From positions 1 through 64,000 of the forward strand of contig NZ_BJXV01000001.1 in the NCBI RefSeq assembly GCF_007991175.1: a DNA stretch of 64,000 nt, written 5' to 3'. Positions within the stretch are counted from its first letter, which is position 1. Every line of letters begins with the position of its first letter. Source of the stretch: Halovibrio variabilis. Its GTDB lineage: Bacteria > Pseudomonadota > Gammaproteobacteria > Pseudomonadales > Halomonadaceae. Below the pieces are notes generated by a model. The model was not told the origin of the DNA, ran no database searches, and was given only the letters and a program-made list of their open reading frames with translations. Below, in pieces: positions 1 to 6,701 of the stretch. The position numbers were made by a program, and so were the translations under genes.

Positions 1-50
1 TTAGGGGAGTTATTCGGTGGTTTTAACCCTCTAGTACATGCTTATGCTCG

Positions 51-233
51 CTACTCAGTGTTCAGGAAGTCCTCCACATTGAGCAGTATTAGCTCATTAT
101 CGTCAGCGCGTCCTTGTTGGCGGCCAATTGAGAAAGGGTAGTTATTGTCGTTGGCGACAATGATGGTGCTTTCATCGACACGCTCCACGTTTTCAATGGT
201 CACAAAGGGAAAATTTAAACAGCCTCCGACTAA
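51..233 (-). pseudogene. 3' remnant of a phytase-like esterase gene
   Basis: On the minus strand an open frame of about 60 codons ends at a TAG at 51-53. It reads [15 protein letters not shown], then a NDNNYPFS segment, then a C-terminus with [13 protein letters not shown]. This resembles the C-terminal end of the esterase-like activity of phytase family (Phytase-like domain), where the [12 protein letters not shown] stretch is characteristic. The frame is closed upstream by a TAG at 234-236 and has no plausible ATG with a ribosome site, so only the last part of a gene of several hundred codons is left. It is best read as debris at the edge of an insertion or deletion. The family call rests on motif memory only. 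Confidence 0.5.
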
Positions 234-311
234 CTAATCAAGCGGAAGCTCTTATGATTGATGATTTGTGTGTAATTGAAAGCCGGTGACTCCATCTTGA
301 GCCGAACGTCT

Positions 312-2435
312 TTAAGAAGGCTTTGTCTGGCGATCCTGTTTTAGCAATGCCTCGAAATCATCCTGGCGAAGAGGCTGGGAGAACAGGAACCCCTGAGCAT
401 AGTCGCAGCCGGCTTGGGAGAGGAATTGCAATTGTTCATCCTTTTCAACGCCCACTCCAACCACTCGGACGTTTATCGCGTGAGCCATGGCGATGATGGC
501 TTCCAGCATGCGGTCGGCATCGCCACCCTGGCCGGCGTCCTTGATCAGTTTTCTGTCTACCTTGACACTGTCCAGCCCGAACTCCTGAAGAGCCTTCAGG
601 GAGAATGGTTCGATTCCAAAGTCGTCGATTGCTAGGCGTAGCCGCAAACCTGCCGAACTGAAGTTCTCGGCTGGACTGAACCCGAAGGCACGAATGTTGT
701 TAAGGGAGGCCGGACTCAGTTCCATGGTGATCCGGCTGTCACCGAGACCAATGTGTGTCAGCCGCGCTCGCCATTGGTCCACAAGGCTACGGGTAACAAA
801 GGAGGCTGGTGATTCGTTGATGTTGATCGGAAAGGGCTCGCCATCGAGATCGGGCCACCGGAGCGAGCAGCTCGCCGCCTGCTCCAGGACGTAGGCGTTG
901 ATCTTGTCCCTCATGGTGCTTTGTTCAGTGATGCCGAGAAAAGTGGCCGGAGTCAACAGTCCCTTGTTTGGGTGATACCATCGGAGCAAAGCTTCTGCGC
1001 CGGATATGGCTCCAGTGGGGATATCGATTATAGGCTGGTAGTAAACCTCCAGTTGGTTTTCCTTGAGGGCATCATTCAGCTCCCCGTTCAACCGCATATG
1101 CTCCGATTCGATCTGCGCCATCCAGGGCTCGTAGACCTGAACCTGTTGGCCTCCATGCTCCTTGGCGGCGTACATGGCCTGATCGGCTTTGTGCATTAGC
1201 TGGTCGAGATCCTTGGCGTCATCGGGGAAAAGAGTCAGGCCGATACTGCCCGAAATGTGTACCCGTTGACCATCAACGTCAAACGGCTGTTCGAGGCTGC
1301 TCAGAAGTGTCTCGGCAACTTCCTTCGCACCATGTCTACCGGATTCTTTCAGAATTAGGGTGAATTCGTCTCCGCCAAGACGGGCCACGGTGTCCATGGC
1401 CCGGATCCCAGTGCTTATCCGTTCGGCCACCTGCGCCAAAAGCCGGTCACCGGCCTCGTGGCCGAGCTGGTCGTTGGCTTGCTTGAAGTGGTCCAGGTCA
1501 ATGAATAACAAAGCAAAGGAGCTGCCCTTTCGCTCGACCTCCAGCACGGTCTGCTCAAGCCGATCGAAGAACAGCTGCCGATTGGGGACGCCAGTGAGCG
1601 AATCAAAATTGGCGCTTCGCCAGACCTGATATTCAGTCTGTTTACGCTCAGTGATGTCTCGCGACGTCGTAATGACAGCTTCAACTTCGTTCTGGTCGTT
1701 GATAACCGGGACAAGTTGACAGTCAAAGTACAATTCACGGCCTGAGGGTGAATGGCAGCAAAATTCCATACGCTGGGACTGGCGGGTTGTAACGGTTGTG
1801 GTGATTTCGTCCTGAAGCGCTGTGGCAAAGTCCAGACCCAGCTCAATGGGGGTTTTATCAATGACTTCCTGGTGCGGCGCATTGATCAGATCGGCCATCG
1901 CCGTATTGAGAGTCAAGAGCTTGCCATCGGGATCGAATATGGTGGCGGGATCGGGGGAGGCTTTCAGCATGGTTTGGAACAGGCGTGTTTCCTGTTCTTT
2001 GCGCGTTGAGTAACTCGACACCGAGTGGACAATCAACTCGTCGACGGCCTCGTTGAATCGCACCAGTTCATTGATGTCTTTTGTGGTGAGGCCCTGCTGC
2101 TCGTCGCCCCAGGCTTTGGTTACCCGCGCCCGCAAGGCCCGGAGTTCCTGTATCATCTGAAGTGTGGACAAGCCCTGCCTGAAACGGTCCCTACCATGCC
2201 CTTCATCGAAGCCCAAGCCAGGGGCTTTGTGTTTGCCTAGCGCTTTGCGAGCCGACTCGTCTGTGGTCTGTGAGGTCAAGAGATCTTCGATGATGAAATC
2301 CAGCATCTCACGGGCGTGGTCCCTTAGGGCGCGGCTATCTTCGCCCTTCAGTTCTGGCGCAATTTTCAGCGCGGCTTCTTCCCAATCTTCGAGCAGTTGC
2401 TCCATTTTCGTCTGGATGAATTGAGCAAGCTTCAT
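312..2435 (-). CDS. RsbRD_N-like/PAS/GGDEF/EAL cyclic-di-GMP protein
   Basis: A 707-residue cytoplasmic protein of cyclic-di-GMP signalling. Residues 1-150 are helical and resemble an RsbRD-type N-terminal sensory domain, 155-270 are a PAS domain (SPDPATIFDPDG, ending DITERK), 275-435 are GGDEF and 450-700 are EAL. The cyclase motif RLGGDEF is intact (about residue 352) and has an RAMD I-site five residues upstream, so c-di-GMP synthesis with product inhibition is expected. The EAL half keeps EAL and DDFG, but loop 6 reads DDFGIEPFS instead of DDFGTGYSS, and the usual EGVE is VGVE, losing a metal-site or catalytic Glu. Phosphodiesterase activity is therefore doubtful. The ATG at 2435 is preferred over an upstream TTG. 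Gene debris on both sides suggests an acquired segment. Confidence 0.9.
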   Translation of the reverse strand: MKLAQFIQTKMEQLLEDWEEAALKIAPELKGEDSRALRDHAREMLDFIIEDLLTSQTTDESARKALGKHKAPGLGFDEGHGRDRFRQGLSTLQMIQELRALRARVTKAWGDEQQGLTTKDINELVRFNEAVDELIVHSVSSYSTRKEQETRLFQTMLKASPDPATIFDPDGKLLTLNTAMADLINAPHQEVIDKTPIELGLDFATALQDEITTTVTTRQSQRMEFCCHSPSGRELYFDCQLVPVINDQNEVEAVITTSRDITERKQTEYQVWRSANFDSLTGVPNRQLFFDRLEQTVLEVERKGSSFALLFIDLDHFKQANDQLGHEAGDRLLAQVAERISTGIRAMDTVARLGGDEFTLILKESGRHGAKEVAETLLSSLEQPFDVDGQRVHISGSIGLTLFPDDAKDLDQLMHKADQAMYAAKEHGGQQVQVYEPWMAQIESEHMRLNGELNDALKENQLEVYYQPIIDIPTGAISGAEALLRWYHPNKGLLTPATFLGITEQSTMRDKINAYVLEQAASCSLRWPDLDGEPFPININESPASFVTRSLVDQWRARLTHIGLGDSRITMELSPASLNNIRAFGFSPAENFSSAGLRLRLAIDDFGIEPFSLKALQEFGLDSVKVDRKLIKDAGQGGDADRMLEAIIAMAHAINVRVVGVGVEKDEQLQFLSQAGCDYAQGFLFSQPLRQDDFEALLKQDRQTKPS

Positions 2436-2627
2436 AACCAAAGTCCCTTATTCGCTGGAGAGTTTCAGTCTGGTCCATTCACAACCAGGAGCCTAGGCTC
2501 GTCTTACCCCAACGACCCGCTATTGAGAATAGGTCATTGGCGTATACACATCAAAATCCGATATCGAGTTGGAACAGGCTGATTGCAGAACGAGTCGCAG
2601 TGGTGATTTTGGGTGTGTATGTAGTGG

Positions 2628-2701
2628 TCCAATGAAACCGACGCACCGGGTTCCAAACATTGGGCGACAATCTCGGCGTTGAATTCCCGGGAAAACCGGC
2701 G
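2628..2701 (-). pseudogene. Transposase OrfA-type helix-turn-helix remnant
   Basis: Minus-strand reading gives RRFSREFNAEIVAQCLEPGA followed by SVSL, a good match to the N-terminal helix-turn-helix segment of IS66/IS3-type OrfA transposases (consensus EFKAxIVxxCxxPGxSVxxVAL). The similarity stops abruptly after SVSL and the frame runs into unrelated sequence. It is a short decayed fragment and not a functional gene. Confidence 0.55.
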
Positions 2702-2734
2702 GCAGCGCCAGGCTCAAGAGGGGATTACCGGCTT

Positions 2735-3013
2735 TCAATTATTCACATCCGAGTAAGGGTTGTCATTGCTCACTCTCGGTCGACTGTAAGACATCAACAT
2801 CCCCAGCTCGGTTAACCTTGCTTTAAGCGTATAAGACGTCATCGGCGCCGTTATCCGAGTGCAACACCGGGGTCTGATGCCAGCATCCTTCTCGTAGTAA
2901 GGCGCGTTCCAGCCGCTGTTTCGCTAACTCGCCTGATGCCGCATCATGGGCTTCCCAGGCGATGATGTTGCGACTGTAGATATCCATGATCAGATAGGGA
3001 TACCAGTGCTGAC
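2735..3013 (-). pseudogene. IS3-family transposase OrfB (integrase core) remnant, frameshifted
   Basis: On the minus strand 3013-2846 reads YPYLIMDIYSRNIIAWEAHD, then GELAKQRLERALLREGCW and HSDNGA, the rve integrase core of IS3-type OrfB with the second catalytic Asp in HSDNG. After HSDNGA the frame shifts (two bases missing relative to a HSDNGAPMTSY-type consensus) and continues as MTSYTLKARLTELG, SYSRPRVSNDNPYSD, which is the next conserved block. It then hits TGA at 2735-2737 before the final catalytic Glu. Both ends of the gene are missing. It ends only a few bases from the comM stop codon, so the element inserted or recombined right behind comM. Confidence 0.8.
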
Positions 3014-3022
3014 CACCCAGCG

Positions 3023-4531
3023 CTAAGCGCCCTTTAGCATACGATCCAACTGCCGGTAGCCAATCGCTTCAATGAGGTGCGGTTGGGTAGGTTTGGGAGC
3101 ACCCTGCAGGTCGGCGAGCGTTAGAGCGACGCGTAGCACACGGTGGTAGGCGCGGGCGGAGAGCTTGAGCTTTTCTAGCACGCCTGCCAGCCAGGCGCGC
3201 TCTTCATCATTAAGCGCGCAGGCGGCTTCGAGGGCTTTGCCGCTCAGCTGGCTGTTCAGCGCACCTCGGGCCATTTGGCGTTCCCGGGCCGCCACTACTC
3301 GCTCGCGAACGGCTGCTGATGATTCGCCTTGGGTTTGCGCGGTAAGTTGTTCTGGCGGCAGCGCGGGGACTTCCACCTGGAGGTCGATGCGGTCTAGTAG
3401 TGGGCCGGAAAGCCGCGCTTGGTAGCGTTGGATTTGACTGGCGGTGCACTGACAGCGCTGGCGGGGGTCGCCTAAATGCCCACACGGGCAGGGGTTCATC
3501 GCGGCGACTAATTGAAAGCGGGCTGGGTAACGGCGCTCATGGCTGGCGCGAGCTAAATGTATTTCGCCTGTTTCCAGTGGTTGGCGAAGGACCTCTAACA
3601 CGCTGCGGGAAAACTCCGGCAGCTCATCCAAAAACAGCACGCCGCGGTGGGCAAGTGAAATTTCGCCGGGTTTGGGTTTTGAGCCGCCGCCTACCAGTGC
3701 TGCTGCACTGGCACTGTGGTGGGGTTGCCTAAACGGCCTTTTACCCCAGTCGGCTTCCAGCGGTAATCCGCAAACCGAGCGCACGGCGGCAACTTCCAGG
3801 GCATCTTCTTCGGAAAGTGGCGGCAGTATCCCGGGTAGTCGGCTGGCCAGCATGGTTTTGCCGGTACCGGGTGGGCCAGCAAACAACAGATTATGGCCCC
3901 CAGCCGCAGCGACTTCCAACGCCCGCCGCGCTTGCTGCTGGCCACGTACATCGGCAAGATCATCCACCGGGGTAGTGTTTTTCACCGAGGCACTTAGCTT
4001 GTGCGGAGGGATCTTCTCCTGGCCGAGCAGGTGGGCGACGACTTGCCAGAGGCTGTCGGCGGGCAGCACAGGCAAATCACCCGCTAATGCCGCTTCATCG
4101 GCGCAGTCGCGGGGTATGATCAGCGCTTTTTTCGCCCGCCGTGTGGCCAGCGCAAAAGGCAGTATTCCCGGCACGGCACGCAGCTTGCCGTCCAGGGCTA
4201 GCTCACCCGCACACTCCATGCCTTCTAACGCCTCCACCGGGATTTGCCCCGAGGCGGCGAGAATACCCAAGGCAATGGGCAGGTCGAAACGGCCACCCTC
4301 TTTGGGCAGATCAGCGGGGGCAAGGTTTAACGTGATACGTCGCGTATTGGGAAAATCAAAGCCCGCATTGACGAGCGCGCTACGCACCCGTTCGCGGCTC
4401 TCTTTTACCGCCGTTTCCGGCAAGCCCACCAGCGTAAGGCCCGGCAAGCCATTAGCCAGATGTACTTCAACATGCACCGCCGGTGCATCTAAACCTACGC
4501 CTGCGCGCGTGGCGACAATGGCTAGCGTCAT
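3023..4531 (-). CDS. comM: YifB/ComM family Mg-chelatase-like AAA+ ATPase
   Basis: A 502-residue protein. ComM is a hexameric helicase that drives branch migration when single-stranded DNA is integrated during natural transformation. The N-terminal ChlI domain is residues 1-170 (MTLAIVATRAGVGLDAPAVH, then GLPETAVKESRERV). Then come the Mg_chelatase AAA+ core with Walker A GPPGTGKT near residue 220 and Walker B VLFLDELPEF, and a C-terminal Mg_chelatase_C domain. Length matches the family. The ATG at 4531 is chosen because GAGGGA lies just upstream and family similarity begins there; the frame stays open 41 codons further with no homology. Function as ComM is inferred from family membership. 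Confidence 0.93.
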   Translation of the reverse strand: MTLAIVATRAGVGLDAPAVHVEVHLANGLPGLTLVGLPETAVKESRERVRSALVNAGFDFPNTRRITLNLAPADLPKEGGRFDLPIALGILAASGQIPVEALEGMECAGELALDGKLRAVPGILPFALATRRAKKALIIPRDCADEAALAGDLPVLPADSLWQVVAHLLGQEKIPPHKLSASVKNTTPVDDLADVRGQQQARRALEVAAAGGHNLLFAGPPGTGKTMLASRLPGILPPLSEEDALEVAAVRSVCGLPLEADWGKRPFRQPHHSASAAALVGGGSKPKPGEISLAHRGVLFLDELPEFSRSVLEVLRQPLETGEIHLARASHERRYPARFQLVAAMNPCPCGHLGDPRQRCQCTASQIQRYQARLSGPLLDRIDLQVEVPALPPEQLTAQTQGESSAAVRERVVAARERQMARGALNSQLSGKALEAACALNDEERAWLAGVLEKLKLSARAYHRVLRVALTLADLQGAPKPTQPHLIEAIGYRQLDRMLKGA

Positions 4532-4687
4532 TGCGTTCCCTCGCTGTTGGTTGCTAGAAGCTTTGACCTCAAAGTAAGCGAAAACTACTTTAGCGTAAGT
4601 GCTTAAAATACCGTACTTAAGAACGCTTTGGTAGCGCTTAAGCAACCGGTTCAAGTAGCGGAGACGGCTTGACGAGGTAATGCGCTT

Positions 4688-4714
4688 GCATTAACTTTGT
4701 ATGCATTACCTTTG
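4688..4714 (+). promoter_or_regulatory. Direct repeat in the prlF-yhaV promoter, candidate TA operator
   Basis: Two near-identical 12-mers, GCATTAACTTTG (4688-4699) and GCATTACCTTTG (4703-4714), lie 15 bp apart just upstream of the prlF start, followed by a third partial GCATTGC (4714-4720). Type II antitoxins of the PrlF/AbrB fold usually repress their own operon by binding repeated promoter sites. Assignment as the operator is inference. Confidence 0.45.
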
Positions 4715-4739
4715 CATTGCTATCAAGCGGGGAGCGACA

Positions 4740-5075
4740 GTGAGCACGCTTATCGAAGACGACTCAACTCTGACGGATCGCTATCAAACGACTGTTCCGG
4801 CATCGATTCGCCGGGCGCTAAAGCTGAAACGCCGAGATCGTATCCATTATACCGTGCGTCCAGATGGTGAAGTGGTGCTTTCCCGGGCCAGTGATGAGGC
4901 CAAACATGACCCTGTGATGGTCAACTTCCTTAATTTTCTGGAGCGTGATCTTCTGGCGCATCCAGAAAATATTCGCCCGATAACTGCCAGTAGCTTTGCC
5001 GAGGCCGAACGGCTTACCGCAGGTATTGAGGTAGACCTCGAAGAGGCTCTGGAAGAGGATGATGACGACGAATGA
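4740..5075 (+). CDS. prlF: Type II antitoxin, PrlF (SohA) family
   Basis: A 111-residue antitoxin with an N-terminal swapped-hairpin AbrB-type DNA-binding domain (DRYQTTVPASIRRALKLKRR, then VVLSRA) and a very acidic C-terminus (EEALEEDDDDE). PrlF binds and neutralises the YhaV ribonuclease and represses the operon with it. The GTG start at 4740 is chosen because GGGGAG lies 6-11 bases upstream and the length then equals that of E. coli PrlF; an in-frame ATG at 4701 falls inside the repeated promoter sequence. The stop overlaps the yhaV start in ATGA, indicating translational coupling. Confidence 0.88.
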   Translation: MSTLIEDDSTLTDRYQTTVPASIRRALKLKRRDRIHYTVRPDGEVVLSRASDEAKHDPVMVNFLNFLERDLLAHPENIRPITASSFAEAERLTAGIEVDLEEALEEDDDDE

Positions 5076-5569
5076 AGCCTCTGGAGGTTAACGGCTGGAC
5101 GATCTATGCCCATCCGCTGTTCCTGGCACAAGTCGAAGCTCTCACCGTGAAGGTGAGACATCTTCAATCGAAAGATCCTGCCGGTTATCGCAATAAGGCG
5201 GCCACCAAGCGCCTGGCAGCGATCATGAAGCTGGCTTTGCATGATATCCCGCAGGATCCATCAAGCACTCAATACCGCCAAGGGAACACGCTGGGCACAG
5301 AGCATACACACTGGCAACGAGCAAAGTTCTACCAACAGTACCGGCTGTTCTTTCGTTACGATGCTGCGAGCAAAATCATTATTTACGCGTGGGTCAATGA
5401 TGACGCTACGAAGCGCGCTTACGACAGTAAGCATGATGCGTACACTGTCTTTCAGAAAATGCTCAGAAGTGGTAATCCACCAGACAGCTGGAAAGCCTTA
5501 CGGGAAGCCTCAATGAGAGAAGTTGAACGCATCGATACGCTCTTTGCGGCTGATAGTGATGAACACTAA
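5072..5569 (+). CDS. yhaV: Type II toxin, YhaV family ribonuclease
   Basis: A 165-residue toxin of the YhaV family, RelE-fold ribosome-associated mRNA interferases. Recognisable segments are the N-terminal NGWTIYAHPLFLAQVEAL, the central DPSSTQYRQGNTLG and YRLFFRYD, and the conserved IIIYAWVNDDATKRAYDSK followed by DAYTVFQKMLRSGNPPDSW. Length is close to the E. coli protein (about 154). The start codon overlaps the antitoxin stop. The pair sits between comM and the iron-uptake cluster, next to insertion-sequence debris, a common accessory setting. The reading frame is intact, so the toxin is probably active. Confidence 0.92.
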   Translation: MKPLEVNGWTIYAHPLFLAQVEALTVKVRHLQSKDPAGYRNKAATKRLAAIMKLALHDIPQDPSSTQYRQGNTLGTEHTHWQRAKFYQQYRLFFRYDAASKIIIYAWVNDDATKRAYDSKHDAYTVFQKMLRSGNPPDSWKALREASMREVERIDTLFAADSDEH

Positions 5570-5622
5570 TGGAGGCATGATGTGAGAGCGCTATTGTTTT
5601 GTAGGCTCCACATCCCACTGCC

Positions 5623-6510
5623 CTAGTTGCTAACCACTGGCGCTGCCTCCAGCGCCCCAGCCAGTTTCCGGGCAAAACGTTGGGCGGAGGGCAGCGCGCC
5701 AAAGCTCCATACCGGCGGGAGGCGCACGAGCCTGTCGTTTTTGACGCTGGGGAGCTGTTGCCACAGGCCGCTTTTTGCCAACTGCTCTTCGACCCCGGCG
5801 GGCAGCGGGTCGATGATCACCAGCATTGCCTCGGGGTAGCGCGCCAGCGCTTCAACCCCTACCAGGGAAAATCCCCAGGCATTGGTGGCTTGGCCCCAGG
5901 CATTGGGAAGGTCGAGCTGCTCCAGCACGGCATTGTATAAGCTGTTCTCCCCAAACACCCGCACATGGCGGGCATCCATAAACTGCACCATCAGCAGCGG
6001 CGCGATTTCGGACTGTGAGAGGGGACGGGATTCGCGCAGCGTAGCCATCAAGGCTTGGGTCTCTTCAATAAGCTGCTCTGCCTGGGGCTGGTACTCGGTT
6101 AACTCGCCTAGTTCGCGGGTTCGGGTTTGCATTTCTTGCCAGGTGTCAACGCCGGGAGAGTAGAGCGAGAAAGAGGTGACCGGGGCAATTTTCTCCAAGC
6201 GCGGTGTTAAACCCGCAAACATGGGCGAAATCAGCGTTTGCTGTGGCGGCTCCTGGGCCAGTAGCTCCAAGTTGGGCTGGGAGCGCAGCCCCATATCGCT
6301 CACGCTATCAGGAATACGCGGCTCGCCCACCCACTCGTGGTAGGCGCTCTGCTGGGCGACGCTGCTGACCGGTGCGTCAATGGCCAGCAAGGTTTCGGCG
6401 ATCGTCCAGTCCACCGTGGCCCACTGGGCCTGGGCGGTTGACAGGTGCAGCATACAAACGGCAAACAGCCCGCAGCGGGCGAGCAAAGAGAACGGGTTGG
6501 TGTGGCGCAT
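5623..6510 (-). CDS. Periplasmic iron-siderophore binding protein (FhuD/FecB-like)
   Basis: A 295-residue class III periplasmic binding protein with a cleavable signal peptide (residues 1-28, ending STAQAQ). The body shows the two-lobed siderophore-binding fold: LLAIDAPVSSVAQQSAYHEW, PNLELLAQEPPQQTLISP, VRVFGENSLYNAVLEQLDLPNAW, and a C-terminal LPPVWSFGALPSAQRFA. These resemble FhuD-type hydroxamate siderophore-binding proteins. It lies 190 bp downstream of the TonB-dependent receptor on the same strand with its own Fur-like site. No permease or ATPase gene follows, so the inner-membrane components must be elsewhere. The exact siderophore cannot be read from sequence. Confidence 0.82.
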   Translation of the reverse strand: MRHTNPFSLLARCGLFAVCMLHLSTAQAQWATVDWTIAETLLAIDAPVSSVAQQSAYHEWVGEPRIPDSVSDMGLRSQPNLELLAQEPPQQTLISPMFAGLTPRLEKIAPVTSFSLYSPGVDTWQEMQTRTRELGELTEYQPQAEQLIEETQALMATLRESRPLSQSEIAPLLMVQFMDARHVRVFGENSLYNAVLEQLDLPNAWGQATNAWGFSLVGVEALARYPEAMLVIIDPLPAGVEEQLAKSGLWQQLPSVKNDRLVRLPPVWSFGALPSAQRFARKLAGALEAAPVVSN

Positions 6511-6551
6511 GGTTGTGAGAGGCCATCCGAAAAATAAGAGCTGTATTTAAA

Positions 6552-6566
6552 CGATAATATTTATTG
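6552..6566 (-). promoter_or_regulatory. Fur-box-like site upstream of the siderophore-binding protein gene
   Basis: CGATAATATTTATTG matches the 7-1-7 Fur consensus TGATAATNATTATCA at about 10 of 14 informative positions. It lies 42 bp upstream of the ATG of the binding-protein gene. Iron repression by Fur is the natural expectation for this gene. Confidence 0.5.
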
Positions 6567-6644
6567 TTTGCAAACCTCTATTCAAGAAAAAGGCTCTTTA
6601 CCGCTGCGTGTGGAGTGACCTCTGTCAGCCCGATAGTGGCTCCA

Positions 6645-6691
6645 GTGGGAGGGAGCTTTAGCTCGCGATTATTTAGGCTGCCAGCTTTCTA
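6645..6691 (+). repeat. REP-like repeat, subfamily B, copy 1
   Basis: GTGGGAGGGAGCTTTAGCTC followed by GCGATTATTTAGGCTGCCAGCTTTCTAG. The start holds the palindrome GAGCTttAGCTC. A nearly identical sequence occurs inverted at 49773-49820, and the same core appears in the larger elements at 13391 and 35707. It sits directly behind the receptor gene stop. Confidence 0.75.
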
Positions 6692-6701
6692 GCACGAGCG
6701 T

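Noticed and set aside
3672..4577. Long plus-strand open frame opposite comM (301 codons)
   Set aside because: Ser/Ala/Arg-rich with no recognisable motif; a shadow of the comM coding strand.
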